In this document: positions 17,580 through 26,501 of the stretch, piece by piece | How positions within the stretch are numbered: position 1 is the stretch's first letter | How the letters are laid out: every line of letters starts with the position of its first letter | DNA from: Andreesenia angusta | GTDB taxonomy: Bacteria > Bacillota > Clostridia > Tissierellales > Gottschalkiaceae | Reading direction: 5' to 3' | DNA: 64,000 bases | Assembly (NCBI GenBank): GCA_030537835.1 | Contig: JAUNVB010000003.1 | Span: 1 to 64,000 of the forward strand | The notes under the pieces: generated by a model | Seen by the model: the letters and a program-made list of their open reading frames with translations, nothing else | Database searches by the model: none | What the model was told of the DNA's origin: nothing | Position numbers and translations under genes: made by a program

Positions 17580-18097
17580 TTATAATGCTATCTTCTTCCA
17601 CTTTCTGATTTTAGCTCTGAAAGTTCCAAAAGGTGCAACAGTATTCACATGAATAAACTTATATACTTCCCATACTGCTTTTTAGTCGCTTCATCCGCCC
17701 ATTTTCTCATATGTGGTTTAAATAATTCTTCATCACTTAATGAATCAATCATTGCATAGATAGAATTAATATTTTCATTTAATTTGGCTTTCAACTCTTG
17801 CAGAGATAAATGAGCGTAGGTATCCGTGAACCACTGATATAATTCACCAAGTTGATTCCATTTAAATTCATTCGATGGTGTCTTTACCTGAAGTCCCTTT
17901 CTTTCATCTTCTTCCCATTTAAGAACTAAGGTTGTCCACCCCACATGATAAGCAAGATTTTCTGCTGGAGTTCTATCAACTTCATCAACTCTCTTATCTT
18001 TTAAGGTTTCTGGAATATTATCAAATTCTAAAATATACTTCTCAAATGCTTTATTTATTTCAGTTTTGAGTTCTTCTTTATTTTTGTATACTCTCAA
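17580..18097 (-). pseudogene. ClbS/DfsB-family (DUF1706) protein, frameshifted near its C-terminus
   Basis: The continuous frame gives 150 residues (17645-18097) with the ClbS/DfsB four-helix pattern: RTPAENLAYHVGWTTLVLKWE and a later LYQWFTDTYAHLSLQELK. At about 17675, in AAAAAGC, the frame leaves the family. One base added there restores [16 protein letters not shown] and then [15 protein letters not shown], the expected family C-terminus, with a stop at 17580-17582. So either the gene is a recent one-base-deletion pseudogene or the sequence has a homopolymer error. ClbS itself hydrolyses a colibactin warhead for self-protection; most relatives have no known role. The start is TTG behind GAGGTGAT. 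Confidence 0.75.
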
Positions 18098-18336
18098 AAA
18101 ATCACCTCTACAACTTCTAATTTATTAGCTCTTTGATTTAAACTGACCTTGTTTTCTCATTTATCTCTTGCAAAAAACTGTAATTACTACTCTAACCATT
18201 AGTTTTCCGTATGGGCTTAGCAAGAATCCTAATATTAATGTTTCTATGCCTATTTAAAATTCTTTCGCTATAATTAGACTCCCCTCAGAATTATACAAAT
18301 AAGAATCAACAAATACAGTGTTGCTATTCCTAATTT

Positions 18337-19704
18337 CTACATACTTTCTCTTGACATCAACACCACCGTCTCCACATGCGGAGTCATAGGAAACATATCT
18401 ACTGATTGTACCTTCTCTATTTTATAGCCTCTCTCTTTAAATACTGGCAGATCTCTTTCTAAAGAAGAGGGCTTGCAGGATACATAGATGAACTTCTCCG
18501 GTGAAAAATCTATTATCTTATTTATCGCCTTTGGATGAATTCCATCCCTTGGGGGGTCTAAAATTATAATATCTGGCTTCTCCTCTAATTCATTTACCTT
18601 TTCCATAACATCACCGGCTATAAATATACAATTATCCAATCCATTAAGCTTAGCATTCTCTCTAGCCGCTTTTACAGCTTCTTCTACTATTTCTATACCA
18701 TAGACCTTTTTAGCTACAGGAGAAGTTATCTGAGCAATCGTCCCAGTTCCACAATAAAGATCAAAAACTACCTTATCCTTAGTCTCTCCAATGAACTCCT
18801 TCACTTTATTATAAAGAATCTCAGCACCTAATGTATTAGTCTGAAAAAAAGAAAAAGCAGAAATCTTAAACTTTAAGCCCAATAATTCCTCAGTTATATA
18901 ATCCTGTCCAAAAAGAATTTCCGTTCTATCACTTTGAACAACATCCGAAAGTGAATCATTTATAGTCAATAATATGCCCTTTAATTCTGAATCCAATTCT
19001 AAACTCTTTAATTTTTCCACAAAATCATCTAATTCAAGTTTCTCTTGAGAACTCACTACCAGATTTACCAAAATCTCTTTTCCTTTAATCGCCTTTCTGA
19101 CAACAAAATGCCTTAAAACACCCTCATGCTTCATCTTATTATAGAATTTAGTTCCTTTATCTCTGAAATATTCCAATGTAGCAATTAAAAGCTTCGAAAA
19201 ATCAGAATCTACTATATTGCAGTTTTCTGTTATCTCAATCTCATAAAATCTTCCCTTTTGATGAAGTCCCAACGCAAGAGGTCCATCTTTTTCAGTATCT
19301 CCAAAAGAATACTCCATCTTATTCCTATAATGCTCAATCTTAGGACTTGAAACAATATCTAAATACTCATATTCCCCTATATCAGCCCTATCTAATATTT
19401 CCTTAACTTGATTCTGTTTTATCTTGATTTGATCCTCATATGGAATACTCTGATAAAAACATCCTCCACAGATCCCAAAATGATCACATTCAGGATCAAC
19501 CTCTAGAGGAGAAGGTTCTAAAACCTCAATCAATTTAGCTTCTATCCTATCTTTCTTTTTCTTCCCCAATTTCGCTCTAACTAATTGTCCCTCAATCGCA
19601 CCCTTAACTACAATCTTTTTATCTTCATACATGCCAATTCCCTTATTTGGAAATTCAGTTCTATCTATCTTAAGCTCAATAATTTTCTTTTTTCTTCTAC
19701 CCAA
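18337..19704 (-). CDS. rlmD: 23S rRNA (uracil-C5)-methyltransferase, RlmD/TrmA family
   Basis: A 455-residue SAM-dependent RNA methyltransferase. It has an N-terminal TRAM domain (about 1-65), the iron-sulfur cysteines of the family (CDHFGICGGC plus a later Cys), a Rossmann SAM site (VFDLYCGTGTIAQ) and the catalytic region (IILDPPRDG, then YVSCKPSSLERDL with the nucleophilic Cys). It transfers a methyl group to C5 of a uridine in 23S rRNA; which uridine (U1939 or U747) cannot be read from sequence. The start is TTG behind AAAAGGTGAT. It stands alone on the minus strand. Confidence 0.9.
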   Translation of the reverse strand: MGRRKKKIIELKIDRTEFPNKGIGMYEDKKIVVKGAIEGQLVRAKLGKKKKDRIEAKLIEVLEPSPLEVDPECDHFGICGGCFYQSIPYEDQIKIKQNQVKEILDRADIGEYEYLDIVSSPKIEHYRNKMEYSFGDTEKDGPLALGLHQKGRFYEIEITENCNIVDSDFSKLLIATLEYFRDKGTKFYNKMKHEGVLRHFVVRKAIKGKEILVNLVVSSQEKLELDDFVEKLKSLELDSELKGILLTINDSLSDVVQSDRTEILFGQDYITEELLGLKFKISAFSFFQTNTLGAEILYNKVKEFIGETKDKVVFDLYCGTGTIAQITSPVAKKVYGIEIVEEAVKAARENAKLNGLDNCIFIAGDVMEKVNELEEKPDIIILDPPRDGIHPKAINKIIDFSPEKFIYVSCKPSSLERDLPVFKERGYKIEKVQSVDMFPMTPHVETVVLMSRESM

Positions 19705-19821
19705 AAATAATCACCTTTTCTAATATAATCTCCTTATACCTTTATTAAATTCTATATTATAGATATTATAATATCAATACAAAACTATCTAGATTTATAA
19801 TTATTCATATAAGGAAAAAAT

Positions 19822-19853
19822 TAAGAGTAGAATCCATCCAAGTTCTACTCTTA
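19822..19853 (-). terminator. Stem-loop with T run upstream of rlmD
   Basis: TAAGAGTAGAA pairs with TTCTACTCTTA; on the minus strand it is followed by AATTTTTTCC. It lies directly after the 15-codon frame at 19870-19917 and before the rlmD start, so it is well placed to end a short transcript. Confidence 0.65.
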
Positions 19854-19869
19854 ATCCCTTATTTCTATT

Positions 19870-19917
19870 TTAAAAATATTTTTCTCCAGAATATTCATAA
19901 TTACTTAAATCGCTCAT
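19870..19917 (-). CDS. Possible 15-residue peptide between two terminators
   Basis: The minus strand holds ATG at 19917 followed by MSDLSNYEYSGEKYF and a TAA at 19870-19872. A stem-loop terminator follows about 17 bases after the stop, and another terminator lies upstream (19989-20010), so the frame sits in its own small interval. The purine-rich AAAAAAGAA before the ATG is a poor ribosome site. Composition is acidic and aromatic. I do not recognise it. It could equally be chance in an intergenic RNA. Confidence 0.2.
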   Translation of the reverse strand: MSDLSNYEYSGEKYF

Positions 19918-19988
19918 TTCTTTTTTATAATTATGCTACTTCTGAGAAGAATATCAATAGATTTATTAAAAAAATTTCTATAAAAAAA

Positions 19989-20010
19989 AGAGAATCCCTC
20001 TGGATTCTCT
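19989..20010 (-). terminator. Terminator of the C39-type lipoprotein gene
   Basis: AGAGAATCC-CTCT-GGATTCTCT forms a perfect 9-base stem; on the minus strand it is followed by eight T. It lies about 20 bases after the lipoprotein stop. Confidence 0.85.
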
Positions 20011-20028
20011 AAAATCAACATACCCCTT

Positions 20029-20925
20029 TTAATCAATAGATACTGCTTTATTCCCTAATTGATTCCATACCTCTACAAATCTTTCCTTAGTAACAGGCAT
20101 ATCTTTAGTTTCAGTAAAAGGATCATTTAAATAGAAGTTTTCCTCATCAAAACCAACTAAGGTCATAGCATGTATATTGAAAGAACCATCTATCCTCTTT
20201 CCCTCAGGTGTATTCCAGGATATATGGGAATATACATCTTGAAAATTTACTGTAGCCCATATTACAACAGGCCTTCCTGCCCTAATATATCTCTCTAATA
20301 CCTCTATACTGCTCCCTGTTAAATCAATAGGTTTATCGAAATATTTTTTAAGATACTCAACAACAGCCTTTGGATATATACTATATCCTCCATCTCCACC
20401 GCCTTCAATATTTCCTACAAAACCTTTATCAGGATCTCCCCAGACAGCTAAATTCCCCTGTTCATCATATATTGCCTCTGTTTCATCTTTTGGTATCTCA
20501 TCTGCTATTTCATCTTTAGTCTTATTTATTCCTAATTTTTCTAACATCATTTTTATAGATACTGCTTCACAGCCATTATGGTATTCTGGAAATTGACCAG
20601 TTACAGGTATATCCAAATACACTTCATTATCATAGTCGTAATTTATTATTTTTGGTGGCAAATAGCCAATTATGCCATGATTCATAACAAGTCTCCAGCC
20701 ATTTTTAAACTCTATATTATAAATTTCTTTAGGCGCCATAATTTCTAAAACTTCTGAAGAAAAAGAAGGCTCCTTAAATACAGGCTCTGGACTCTGTCCA
20801 CTTATCTGTTTTCCAATCCTAGCACTAGTTCCTATCGGAATATTGCCAGGATTATTGCATGATGTTAATAAAAATAATGAAAATATAGAAAAGATTAAAA
20901 TAAAACCCCGTTTGAAACTATGCAT
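20029..20925 (-). CDS. C39-type papain-fold lipoprotein
   Basis: A 298-residue protein with a lipoprotein signal peptide ending LLTSC (lipidated Cys23), so it should be anchored outside the cell membrane. Residues about 30-90 look like an SH3-type domain (EVLEIMAPKEIYNIEFKNGW). Residues about 105-290 form a Peptidase_C39-like domain: Cys119 in PEYHNGCEAVSIKMML, His252 in NIHAMTLVGFDEENFY and the following NDPF segment, the usual catalytic set. Such proteins cleave unknown peptides or the cell wall. A GGAG site precedes the ATG. It stands alone with its own terminator. Confidence 0.8.
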   Translation of the reverse strand: MHSFKRGFILIFSIFSLFLLTSCNNPGNIPIGTSARIGKQISGQSPEPVFKEPSFSSEVLEIMAPKEIYNIEFKNGWRLVMNHGIIGYLPPKIINYDYDNEVYLDIPVTGQFPEYHNGCEAVSIKMMLEKLGINKTKDEIADEIPKDETEAIYDEQGNLAVWGDPDKGFVGNIEGGGDGGYSIYPKAVVEYLKKYFDKPIDLTGSSIEVLERYIRAGRPVVIWATVNFQDVYSHISWNTPEGKRIDGSFNIHAMTLVGFDEENFYLNDPFTETKDMPVTKERFVEVWNQLGNKAVSID

Positions 20926-20998
20926 ATGAATCAGCTCCTGGATTTTATATTCTTCTCTTATATTTTACACCTTATTTGAAATATATCAAGTCTATACC

Positions 20999-22783
20999 CT
21001 ATTCGGTATCTACTCTTTCTAATATACTAAGAATCTCTCTTTTTACCTTCATATATGCAGATAAATTTTCATCATATTTAATCTTAACACTCCTTGAATT
21101 ATTAACTTCATAATTCTTTATCTCGCCTAAAAGAGGCTGTACAAATCTCTCTAATATCTCTTGCCTTGTATATCCAATTTCTTCAAGTCTTTTAAAAAGT
21201 TGATAATCCTGAATCCCATATCTAAGATTCTCCCATCTCAAACTTCTCTTAGGCTTCATATTCCTTCCTGGATAAACGAAGAACATATCTCCAGCTTTCC
21301 AATACGGATATTTATATCTTATATCCTTCCAAGGATCTGTAGTCCAAAGCGCATAATCCCATCTCAAGAATCCATCCATACCAAATAAATAAGTGAACCA
21401 TCCTATTAGCCTATTATCTATTAATGGCGATTCTATAAAATTATTAGGTCTTTCTGGAAACCAACATACATACCAAGTAGCATATCCGCCCTTTTCATTT
21501 ATCTCTTTTTTTATCTCCGGCATATCATCTCCTATCTGCAAAAGAGCAGCAGAACAAAGAGATAGTTCGTCTAGTTTTTTATAATGATCTCTTATAATCT
21601 GTTCTAAATACATAGCAGATTTGTATTCAAATCTATGAGGATGGACTAAATGCTCTATATATTTCTTTCTCTCCTCAAATATTTCATCATCATTAGGATG
21701 ATCTGATATTATTCTAGTTATATCATAGACTCCTTTCTCCTTTAAATGCTCTATCAATGATTTTAAATAAAGTCTCAATTCTTCTTCTTTCTTAATATAC
21801 TTTATTGTTCCAGTCTTTTTATCAAAATAGGAAATCTTTATAGGTTCGGGACAGTCTTCAAAAGGACTTCCCATTCCCATTTCCCAAATTCCAGAAAACC
21901 CAAATATATCTATTTCCTTATCAATCCCTACTGACATTGCTATATCTATATATCTATCCATTATTGAATAATCAAATATGAAATCTCCATTAATATCTCT
22001 AATCGTTTCAATCATATTATATTCGTATAAATTCGAAGGATTTTTCATTACCTCATCACATAATTGTCCAGACCATGGGAAGTCTGAGGCAATAACGGTT
22101 ATTATCTTATTTCCCATAGATGCCAATTCTTCTAACATATTCTCTATAATCTTAAAATGATCTTCTGACCACAGTCCCACCTCATAATATCTTGCCCATG
22201 AAGATGGATGTTGCCATAGATCCAGAATAAAATCATTTGAACTTCTCAAATCTTCAAATACGAAATCATATATTTTTAAATCAAGTTCTAAAGTCTCTAT
22301 CTTCTTCTCTTCTTCAAATCCATTTTGAAGATAAAAATTTATTTTTAACTTTAAATTATCTTTATCGTATTCTTTTGGTATCTTACCCTCTAAAATAACC
22401 GCTTGAGTGATTCCATCTTCCGCTTCTATAAAATCCATATCTCCAATAGGTTCCGCAACTTCTACATTCAGATCGTTGGAAATATATTGCATAAAACTCA
22501 GCTTAAAGCAGTCCTTTAAACTTTCCTCTTCAATCTCAATATCCATTCTAATCCTATTGATCAACCCACGCCAAGAAATTAGATTTTTATTGCTAATAGA
22601 GTAGAGAGTCTCTCCATTAAGAGCATTCAATATTATCTGTTGAGAAAAATATTCTTCTTTTCCTATATAGATTTCTTTAGTCTTTATAGACCAGTCTTCA
22701 TCTGTAAAATGTCTAAATTTCACATGTCTATAATCCGACGCCTGCAAACCTGCCTTAAACCTAAATTCTCTTCTATGCTGCAT
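20999..22783 (-). CDS. DUF4091-containing, GH123-like glycoside hydrolase family protein
   Basis: A 594-residue protein with no signal peptide. The C-terminal part (YATWYVCWFPERPNNF, DGFLRWDYALWTTDPW, and LRWENLRYGIQDYQLF) is the typical DUF4091 region that follows the barrel of GH123-like proteins; GH123 enzymes remove N-acetylgalactosamine. The residues before it (about 180-420) would be the barrel. Without a signal peptide it would act on imported oligosaccharide, or on a substrate yet unknown. It is divergent from the molybdopterin oxidoreductase gene, with 188 bases between. Confidence 0.7.
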   Translation of the reverse strand: MQHRREFRFKAGLQASDYRHVKFRHFTDEDWSIKTKEIYIGKEEYFSQQIILNALNGETLYSISNKNLISWRGLINRIRMDIEIEEESLKDCFKLSFMQYISNDLNVEVAEPIGDMDFIEAEDGITQAVILEGKIPKEYDKDNLKLKINFYLQNGFEEEKKIETLELDLKIYDFVFEDLRSSNDFILDLWQHPSSWARYYEVGLWSEDHFKIIENMLEELASMGNKIITVIASDFPWSGQLCDEVMKNPSNLYEYNMIETIRDINGDFIFDYSIMDRYIDIAMSVGIDKEIDIFGFSGIWEMGMGSPFEDCPEPIKISYFDKKTGTIKYIKKEEELRLYLKSLIEHLKEKGVYDITRIISDHPNDDEIFEERKKYIEHLVHPHRFEYKSAMYLEQIIRDHYKKLDELSLCSAALLQIGDDMPEIKKEINEKGGYATWYVCWFPERPNNFIESPLIDNRLIGWFTYLFGMDGFLRWDYALWTTDPWKDIRYKYPYWKAGDMFFVYPGRNMKPKRSLRWENLRYGIQDYQLFKRLEEIGYTRQEILERFVQPLLGEIKNYEVNNSRSVKIKYDENLSAYMKVKREILSILERVDTE

Positions 22784-22899
22784 AAATTATTTCCACCCTT
22801 TCTATATATATAATTTTATACTTCAATTAAACTCTTGTGTATTAATTTATTCTATATAATTGTATTTATCTATAAAATAAATCTATATAGCTGTTCTGA

Positions 22900-22916
22900 C
22901 TAGAGAAAATCTCTAG
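22900..22916. promoter_or_regulatory. Perfect palindrome in the divergent promoter region
   Basis: CTAGAGA-AAA-TCTCTAG is a perfect 7-base inverted repeat about 55 bases upstream of the oxidoreductase ATG (22972), and TATAGAAT lies at about 22922. The place and size fit a repressor operator. The regulator is unknown. Confidence 0.35.
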
Positions 22917-22971
22917 ACTAGTATAGAATATATTCATAGATAGATTAATTCTTTATTGAGAAGGGGATAAA

Positions 22972-24918
22972 ATGGCTATTAAAACGAATTGTAGAATATG
23001 CTCATGTTACTGTGGAGTAGAAATAGAATTAAATGAAAATGAGATAAAATCAATACGAGGAGATGCCGAGTCTTTTAGTAAAGGTTTTATATGTAGAAAA
23101 GGTCTTGCTTATATGGAGAGATTAAAAAATAAAGATATAAAAACTCCAATGATAAGGAATGATAAAGGTGTATTAAGAAAAGTAGATTGGGATGAGGCTA
23201 TAGAATTTGCTGCTAATAAATTAAAGCCTATAATTGACAGAAATCCAGAGTCTTTAGCAATTCATAGTGGAGACAGTTATTATAATAATGACTTCTCAGA
23301 TATGGCAAAAGTCTTTTTAAATTCTATAAACAGCCCAAATTTTTCCGATTCTGGTAGCTATTGTAATCTTGCAAGGGACCTTGCAAATATACTATTACAC
23401 GGAAATCCTGCTCCAAAGCCTAATTATGAAAATGCAGAAACAATAATTCTTTGGGGAAGTAATCCACGCTCATCCAATCCAAGGTATGCAAAAATAATGG
23501 AAGAAAGGGATGTAAAACTTGTAGTTATAGATCCTGTAAAGAACAATCTAGCAAAAAAAGCAGATCTTTATATTCAAATAAGGCCAGGCTCAGACGGTGC
23601 ACTAGCTCTAGGTGTATTAAATATACTATTCGAAAGAAACCTAATAGATGAGAGTTATTGGTCTGATAACGCAATCGGTCTAAAAGAATTCAAAAACTAT
23701 GTAAAAAAATTCGATCTCATAAATACCCAGATAATAACATGGGTTGAAGCTGAAAAAATATTGGCCCTTGCTAATATATATCAGAATTCAAAATCACTTT
23801 CTTCCTCTATAGGAGTCGCAATTGAATTACAGACTAATGCTGTTAACTCTATTAGAGCCATTATGGCATTAGATATATTAAATGGCTTTTTAAATGATCC
23901 TAATTCCAATATCATTTTAAAAGATAATTTGATCAATCGAATAAATATAGAGTCCAGTAAAAAAGCTATTGGTGAATCTGAATTTCCAATTCTTAGGAAG
24001 TTTTTTGGACTAGCTCAAATAAATAGATTCAGTAAAGCCGTTCTTGATAAAAACCCTTATAATATATCTGCTTTAATTGCTCATAATTGTAATCCAGCAC
24101 TGACTCTACCAAATACTAATGAAATAATAAAGTCATTTAAGCAACTAGACTTCCTCATCTATATAGGGAATCAGATGAATGAGACCTCAGAATATGCAGA
24201 TTTAATCTTACCAATGACTAATATGTATGAAATAGATTCTTTATTAAAAATAGAGAAGGATAGAGATCTATATATAAAATTAGCTAGAAAAGCGTTAGAG
24301 CCAGAATTTAGTGAGAATAAATTCTTTATAGAATTATCTAAGAAAATAGGATGCTTTGATAATATGCTGATAAAAACAGAGGATGAACTCTTTAAATATA
24401 GAATAGAAATAATAGATTATGATTTCAAAAAATCTGATTATTATAGATATGGAAAATATGAAGAAGATGATTCTCCATTGATAAATTCTAAAAAATTAGA
24501 GCTCTCGTCATCTATTTTAAATGAATATGGATATAATCCTATGATAGAGTTTGAAGAACCGAATGAAAGTATGCTAACTAATCCACCAAATGCAGAATTC
24601 ATATTTACAGCAACTACGGGTACAAGAGCAGGTGGAGCTGAAATAATGGATGATGGTAAAAAAATCAAGATTGCTAGCGCAGATAAAGCTATATTAAAAA
24701 AATACCATAAAAATGATGGAGACTTAGTCACTATATCTTCTCCAAGAGGAAGTATTAATATGATAGTAAGACTTTCCGATAGAATCTGTCCAAATACTAT
24801 CAGTATACCTCAGGCTACATCGGAACAAAATCCAAATAAATTAGTCGATAATGAAATATTAGATCCAATAATTGGGTATCCGGGATGTAGATCATTTTTA
24901 ATAAAATTGGAAAAATAA
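22972..24918 (+). CDS. Molybdopterin-dependent oxidoreductase (DMSO reductase superfamily)
   Basis: A 648-residue protein without a Tat signal, so cytoplasmic. The N-terminus binds a 4Fe-4S cluster (Cys7, Cys10, Cys14, Cys41). Residues 45-500 match the molybdopterin-binding core (VDWDEAIEFAANKL, TIILWGSNPRSSNPRY), and the last 120 residues the dinucleotide-binding domain (NDGDLVTISSPRG). Cys131 in SGSYCNLARD lies where a Mo/W ligand is expected; no Sec is needed. The family includes formate dehydrogenases and S- or N-oxide reductases, and the substrate cannot be read. There is no separate electron-transfer subunit nearby. Instead it is followed by a corrinoid activator and a methyltransferase, so it may serve corrinoid methyl chemistry. 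The ribosome site is GAAGGGGA. Confidence 0.8.
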   Translation: MAIKTNCRICSCYCGVEIELNENEIKSIRGDAESFSKGFICRKGLAYMERLKNKDIKTPMIRNDKGVLRKVDWDEAIEFAANKLKPIIDRNPESLAIHSGDSYYNNDFSDMAKVFLNSINSPNFSDSGSYCNLARDLANILLHGNPAPKPNYENAETIILWGSNPRSSNPRYAKIMEERDVKLVVIDPVKNNLAKKADLYIQIRPGSDGALALGVLNILFERNLIDESYWSDNAIGLKEFKNYVKKFDLINTQIITWVEAEKILALANIYQNSKSLSSSIGVAIELQTNAVNSIRAIMALDILNGFLNDPNSNIILKDNLINRINIESSKKAIGESEFPILRKFFGLAQINRFSKAVLDKNPYNISALIAHNCNPALTLPNTNEIIKSFKQLDFLIYIGNQMNETSEYADLILPMTNMYEIDSLLKIEKDRDLYIKLARKALEPEFSENKFFIELSKKIGCFDNMLIKTEDELFKYRIEIIDYDFKKSDYYRYGKYEEDDSPLINSKKLELSSSILNEYGYNPMIEFEEPNESMLTNPPNAEFIFTATTGTRAGGAEIMDDGKKIKIASADKAILKKYHKNDGDLVTISSPRGSINMIVRLSDRICPNTISIPQATSEQNPNKLVDNEILDPIIGYPGCRSFLIKLEK

Positions 24919-24969
24919 TTATTAGAAACTGCTATTTAAGGGTATTTATAGCAAATAGAGGTGATGACT

Positions 24970-26472
24970 ATGGGAATGTATAAAATCTATATAAATAATC
25001 TTGATTTAACTATCGAAGGTAAAAGTGGAAAAATGCTCTGTGATATAATAACAGAAAACGATCTGCCATTAGAAATGCCTTGCGGTGGAAGAGGTATTTG
25101 TGGTGGCTGTGCTATAAATATAAGACCTTTAGGAAATAAATATGGTTATAAATCAGTAATACCATGTAGATACCTTTTAGAGAAAGATATAGAAATTGAA
25201 TATTTAAATATGAATAAAGAGGATTTAAAATCTATAGAAATTAATTCAGATAAAAATAATATTGAAATTACTGAGGTCTCTATAGCTGTGGATATAGGTA
25301 CTACCGTAGTCACTATGAAATTTTTAAATTCCGATAATGATGAAATTATAGGAACGAAATCATTTTTAAATCCACAAACAGCCTATGGTAATGATCTTAT
25401 AAGCAGAATAGATTATATAAGTGATTGCGAAATAAGACTTAGGTATTTAAAAGATATACTAATCGATGAGATTAAATTAGAGATAAAGAATTTTATAAAA
25501 AAAACTAAAATTAAGAATATAGTCTTTTCTGCTAATACAACTATGCTCCATATATTAGCTGGTGAAAATCCTTATCCACTATCTATTCATCCTTATAAGC
25601 CTGTATTTCTTGAATCAAGAAAAATGAGTGCAAAAGATTTATTCGGTGATAGAAAGAAGAAGTATGATATCTATTTTCTTCCTAGTGCATCTGCCTATAT
25701 AGGCAGTGATATTGTATCTGGAATATATTCAACTAATTTCTATAATAGTAATACTCCTTCACTATTCATAGATATCGGTACTAATGGTGAAATAGTTATG
25801 AATATAGATGGAAATTTAAAAGCAGTTTCTACCTCTGCAGGTCCTGCTTTAGAAGGTATGAATATTGACTGTGGTTCAAGAGCTATAGAAGGTGCTATAG
25901 AGAGATTTCATATAGATACCGATAAAAGCTTTAAGATAGAAAGTATTAATAGTTCTGATCCTAAATCGATATGTGGTAGCGGTATAATCGATATAATAGC
26001 TGAGTTTCTTAGAAATGGAATAATAGAAGCTTCTGGTAGATTCAATAAAAATATGGATGAAGTATTTCTGAAGAATCTAAAAGATAAGAAATTCTATATA
26101 ACAGATGAAATATATATATCACAAAAAGATATAAGACAGGTTCAACTCGCAAAAGGAGCTATAGCTGCTGGTATTAAAATTCTCTTAAATGAATATGGTA
26201 AAAATATAAATTCTATAGAAAATATAATAATAGCCGGTTCCTTCGGCTACCATATAAATAAGGATAATATGGTCTTTATTGGATTAATTCCTAAAGAATA
26301 TACAGGAGAAATTGAAGTCGTAGGAAATTCATCCGTAAATGGAGCTATAGAAGCTTGTAAAGATCCAGATATAATAAATCAAATGGACGAAATTGCCAAA
26401 AAAATAGATGTATTAGAATTATCCTTACGAGATGATTTTCAAGATTATTTTGTAAGAGAAATGAGCTTTTAA
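24970..26472 (+). CDS. Reductive activator of corrinoid proteins (2Fe-2S ferredoxin plus ASKHA/DUF4445)
   Basis: A 500-residue protein. The N-terminal 2Fe-2S ferredoxin domain has Cys38, Cys44, Cys47 and Cys66. From about residue 105 an actin-like ASKHA ATPase region begins (VSIAVDIGTTVVTMKFL), with further phosphate-binding loops (SLFIDIGTNGEI; IIAGSFGY), matching the DUF4445 C-terminal domain of RACE proteins. These use ATP to return oxidised Co(II) corrinoid to Co(I). The start was set at ATG 24970 because GAGGTGAT lies 6 bases upstream. It lies 51 bases after the oxidoreductase and upstream of the methyltransferase, so the three genes are one unit. Confidence 0.85.
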   Translation: MGMYKIYINNLDLTIEGKSGKMLCDIITENDLPLEMPCGGRGICGGCAINIRPLGNKYGYKSVIPCRYLLEKDIEIEYLNMNKEDLKSIEINSDKNNIEITEVSIAVDIGTTVVTMKFLNSDNDEIIGTKSFLNPQTAYGNDLISRIDYISDCEIRLRYLKDILIDEIKLEIKNFIKKTKIKNIVFSANTTMLHILAGENPYPLSIHPYKPVFLESRKMSAKDLFGDRKKKYDIYFLPSASAYIGSDIVSGIYSTNFYNSNTPSLFIDIGTNGEIVMNIDGNLKAVSTSAGPALEGMNIDCGSRAIEGAIERFHIDTDKSFKIESINSSDPKSICGSGIIDIIAEFLRNGIIEASGRFNKNMDEVFLKNLKDKKFYITDEIYISQKDIRQVQLAKGAIAAGIKILLNEYGKNINSIENIIIAGSFGYHINKDNMVFIGLIPKEYTGEIEVVGNSSVNGAIEACKDPDIINQMDEIAKKIDVLELSLRDDFQDYFVREMSF

Positions 26473-26501
26473 ACTAGAATAGAGAGGATTGATTAAATGG
26501 G

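Larger units (their letters stand above)
19705..20028. other. Intergenic stretch with two stem-loop terminators
   Basis: Besides the terminators at 19822-19853 and 19989-20010 and the possible 15-residue peptide, this stretch is AT-rich with no supported gene. The upstream promoter of rlmD should lie in 19715-19800, but no clear -35/-10 pair was identified. Confidence 0.5.

Noticed and set aside
17423-17608. A 61-codon plus-strand frame with hydrophobic residues next to the Abi_2 remnant
   Set aside because: It has no ribosome site, and part of it overlaps in antisense the restored C-terminus of the ClbS-type gene, which reads better.
18240-18300. A terminator after rlmD (TATAATT-loop-AATTATA)
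   Set aside because: The stem is AT-rich and imperfect and lacks a T run on the minus strand.
24441-24731. A 96-codon minus-strand frame inside the molybdopterin oxidoreductase
   Set aside because: It lies antisense to conserved domains of the larger gene and has no ribosome site or family features.
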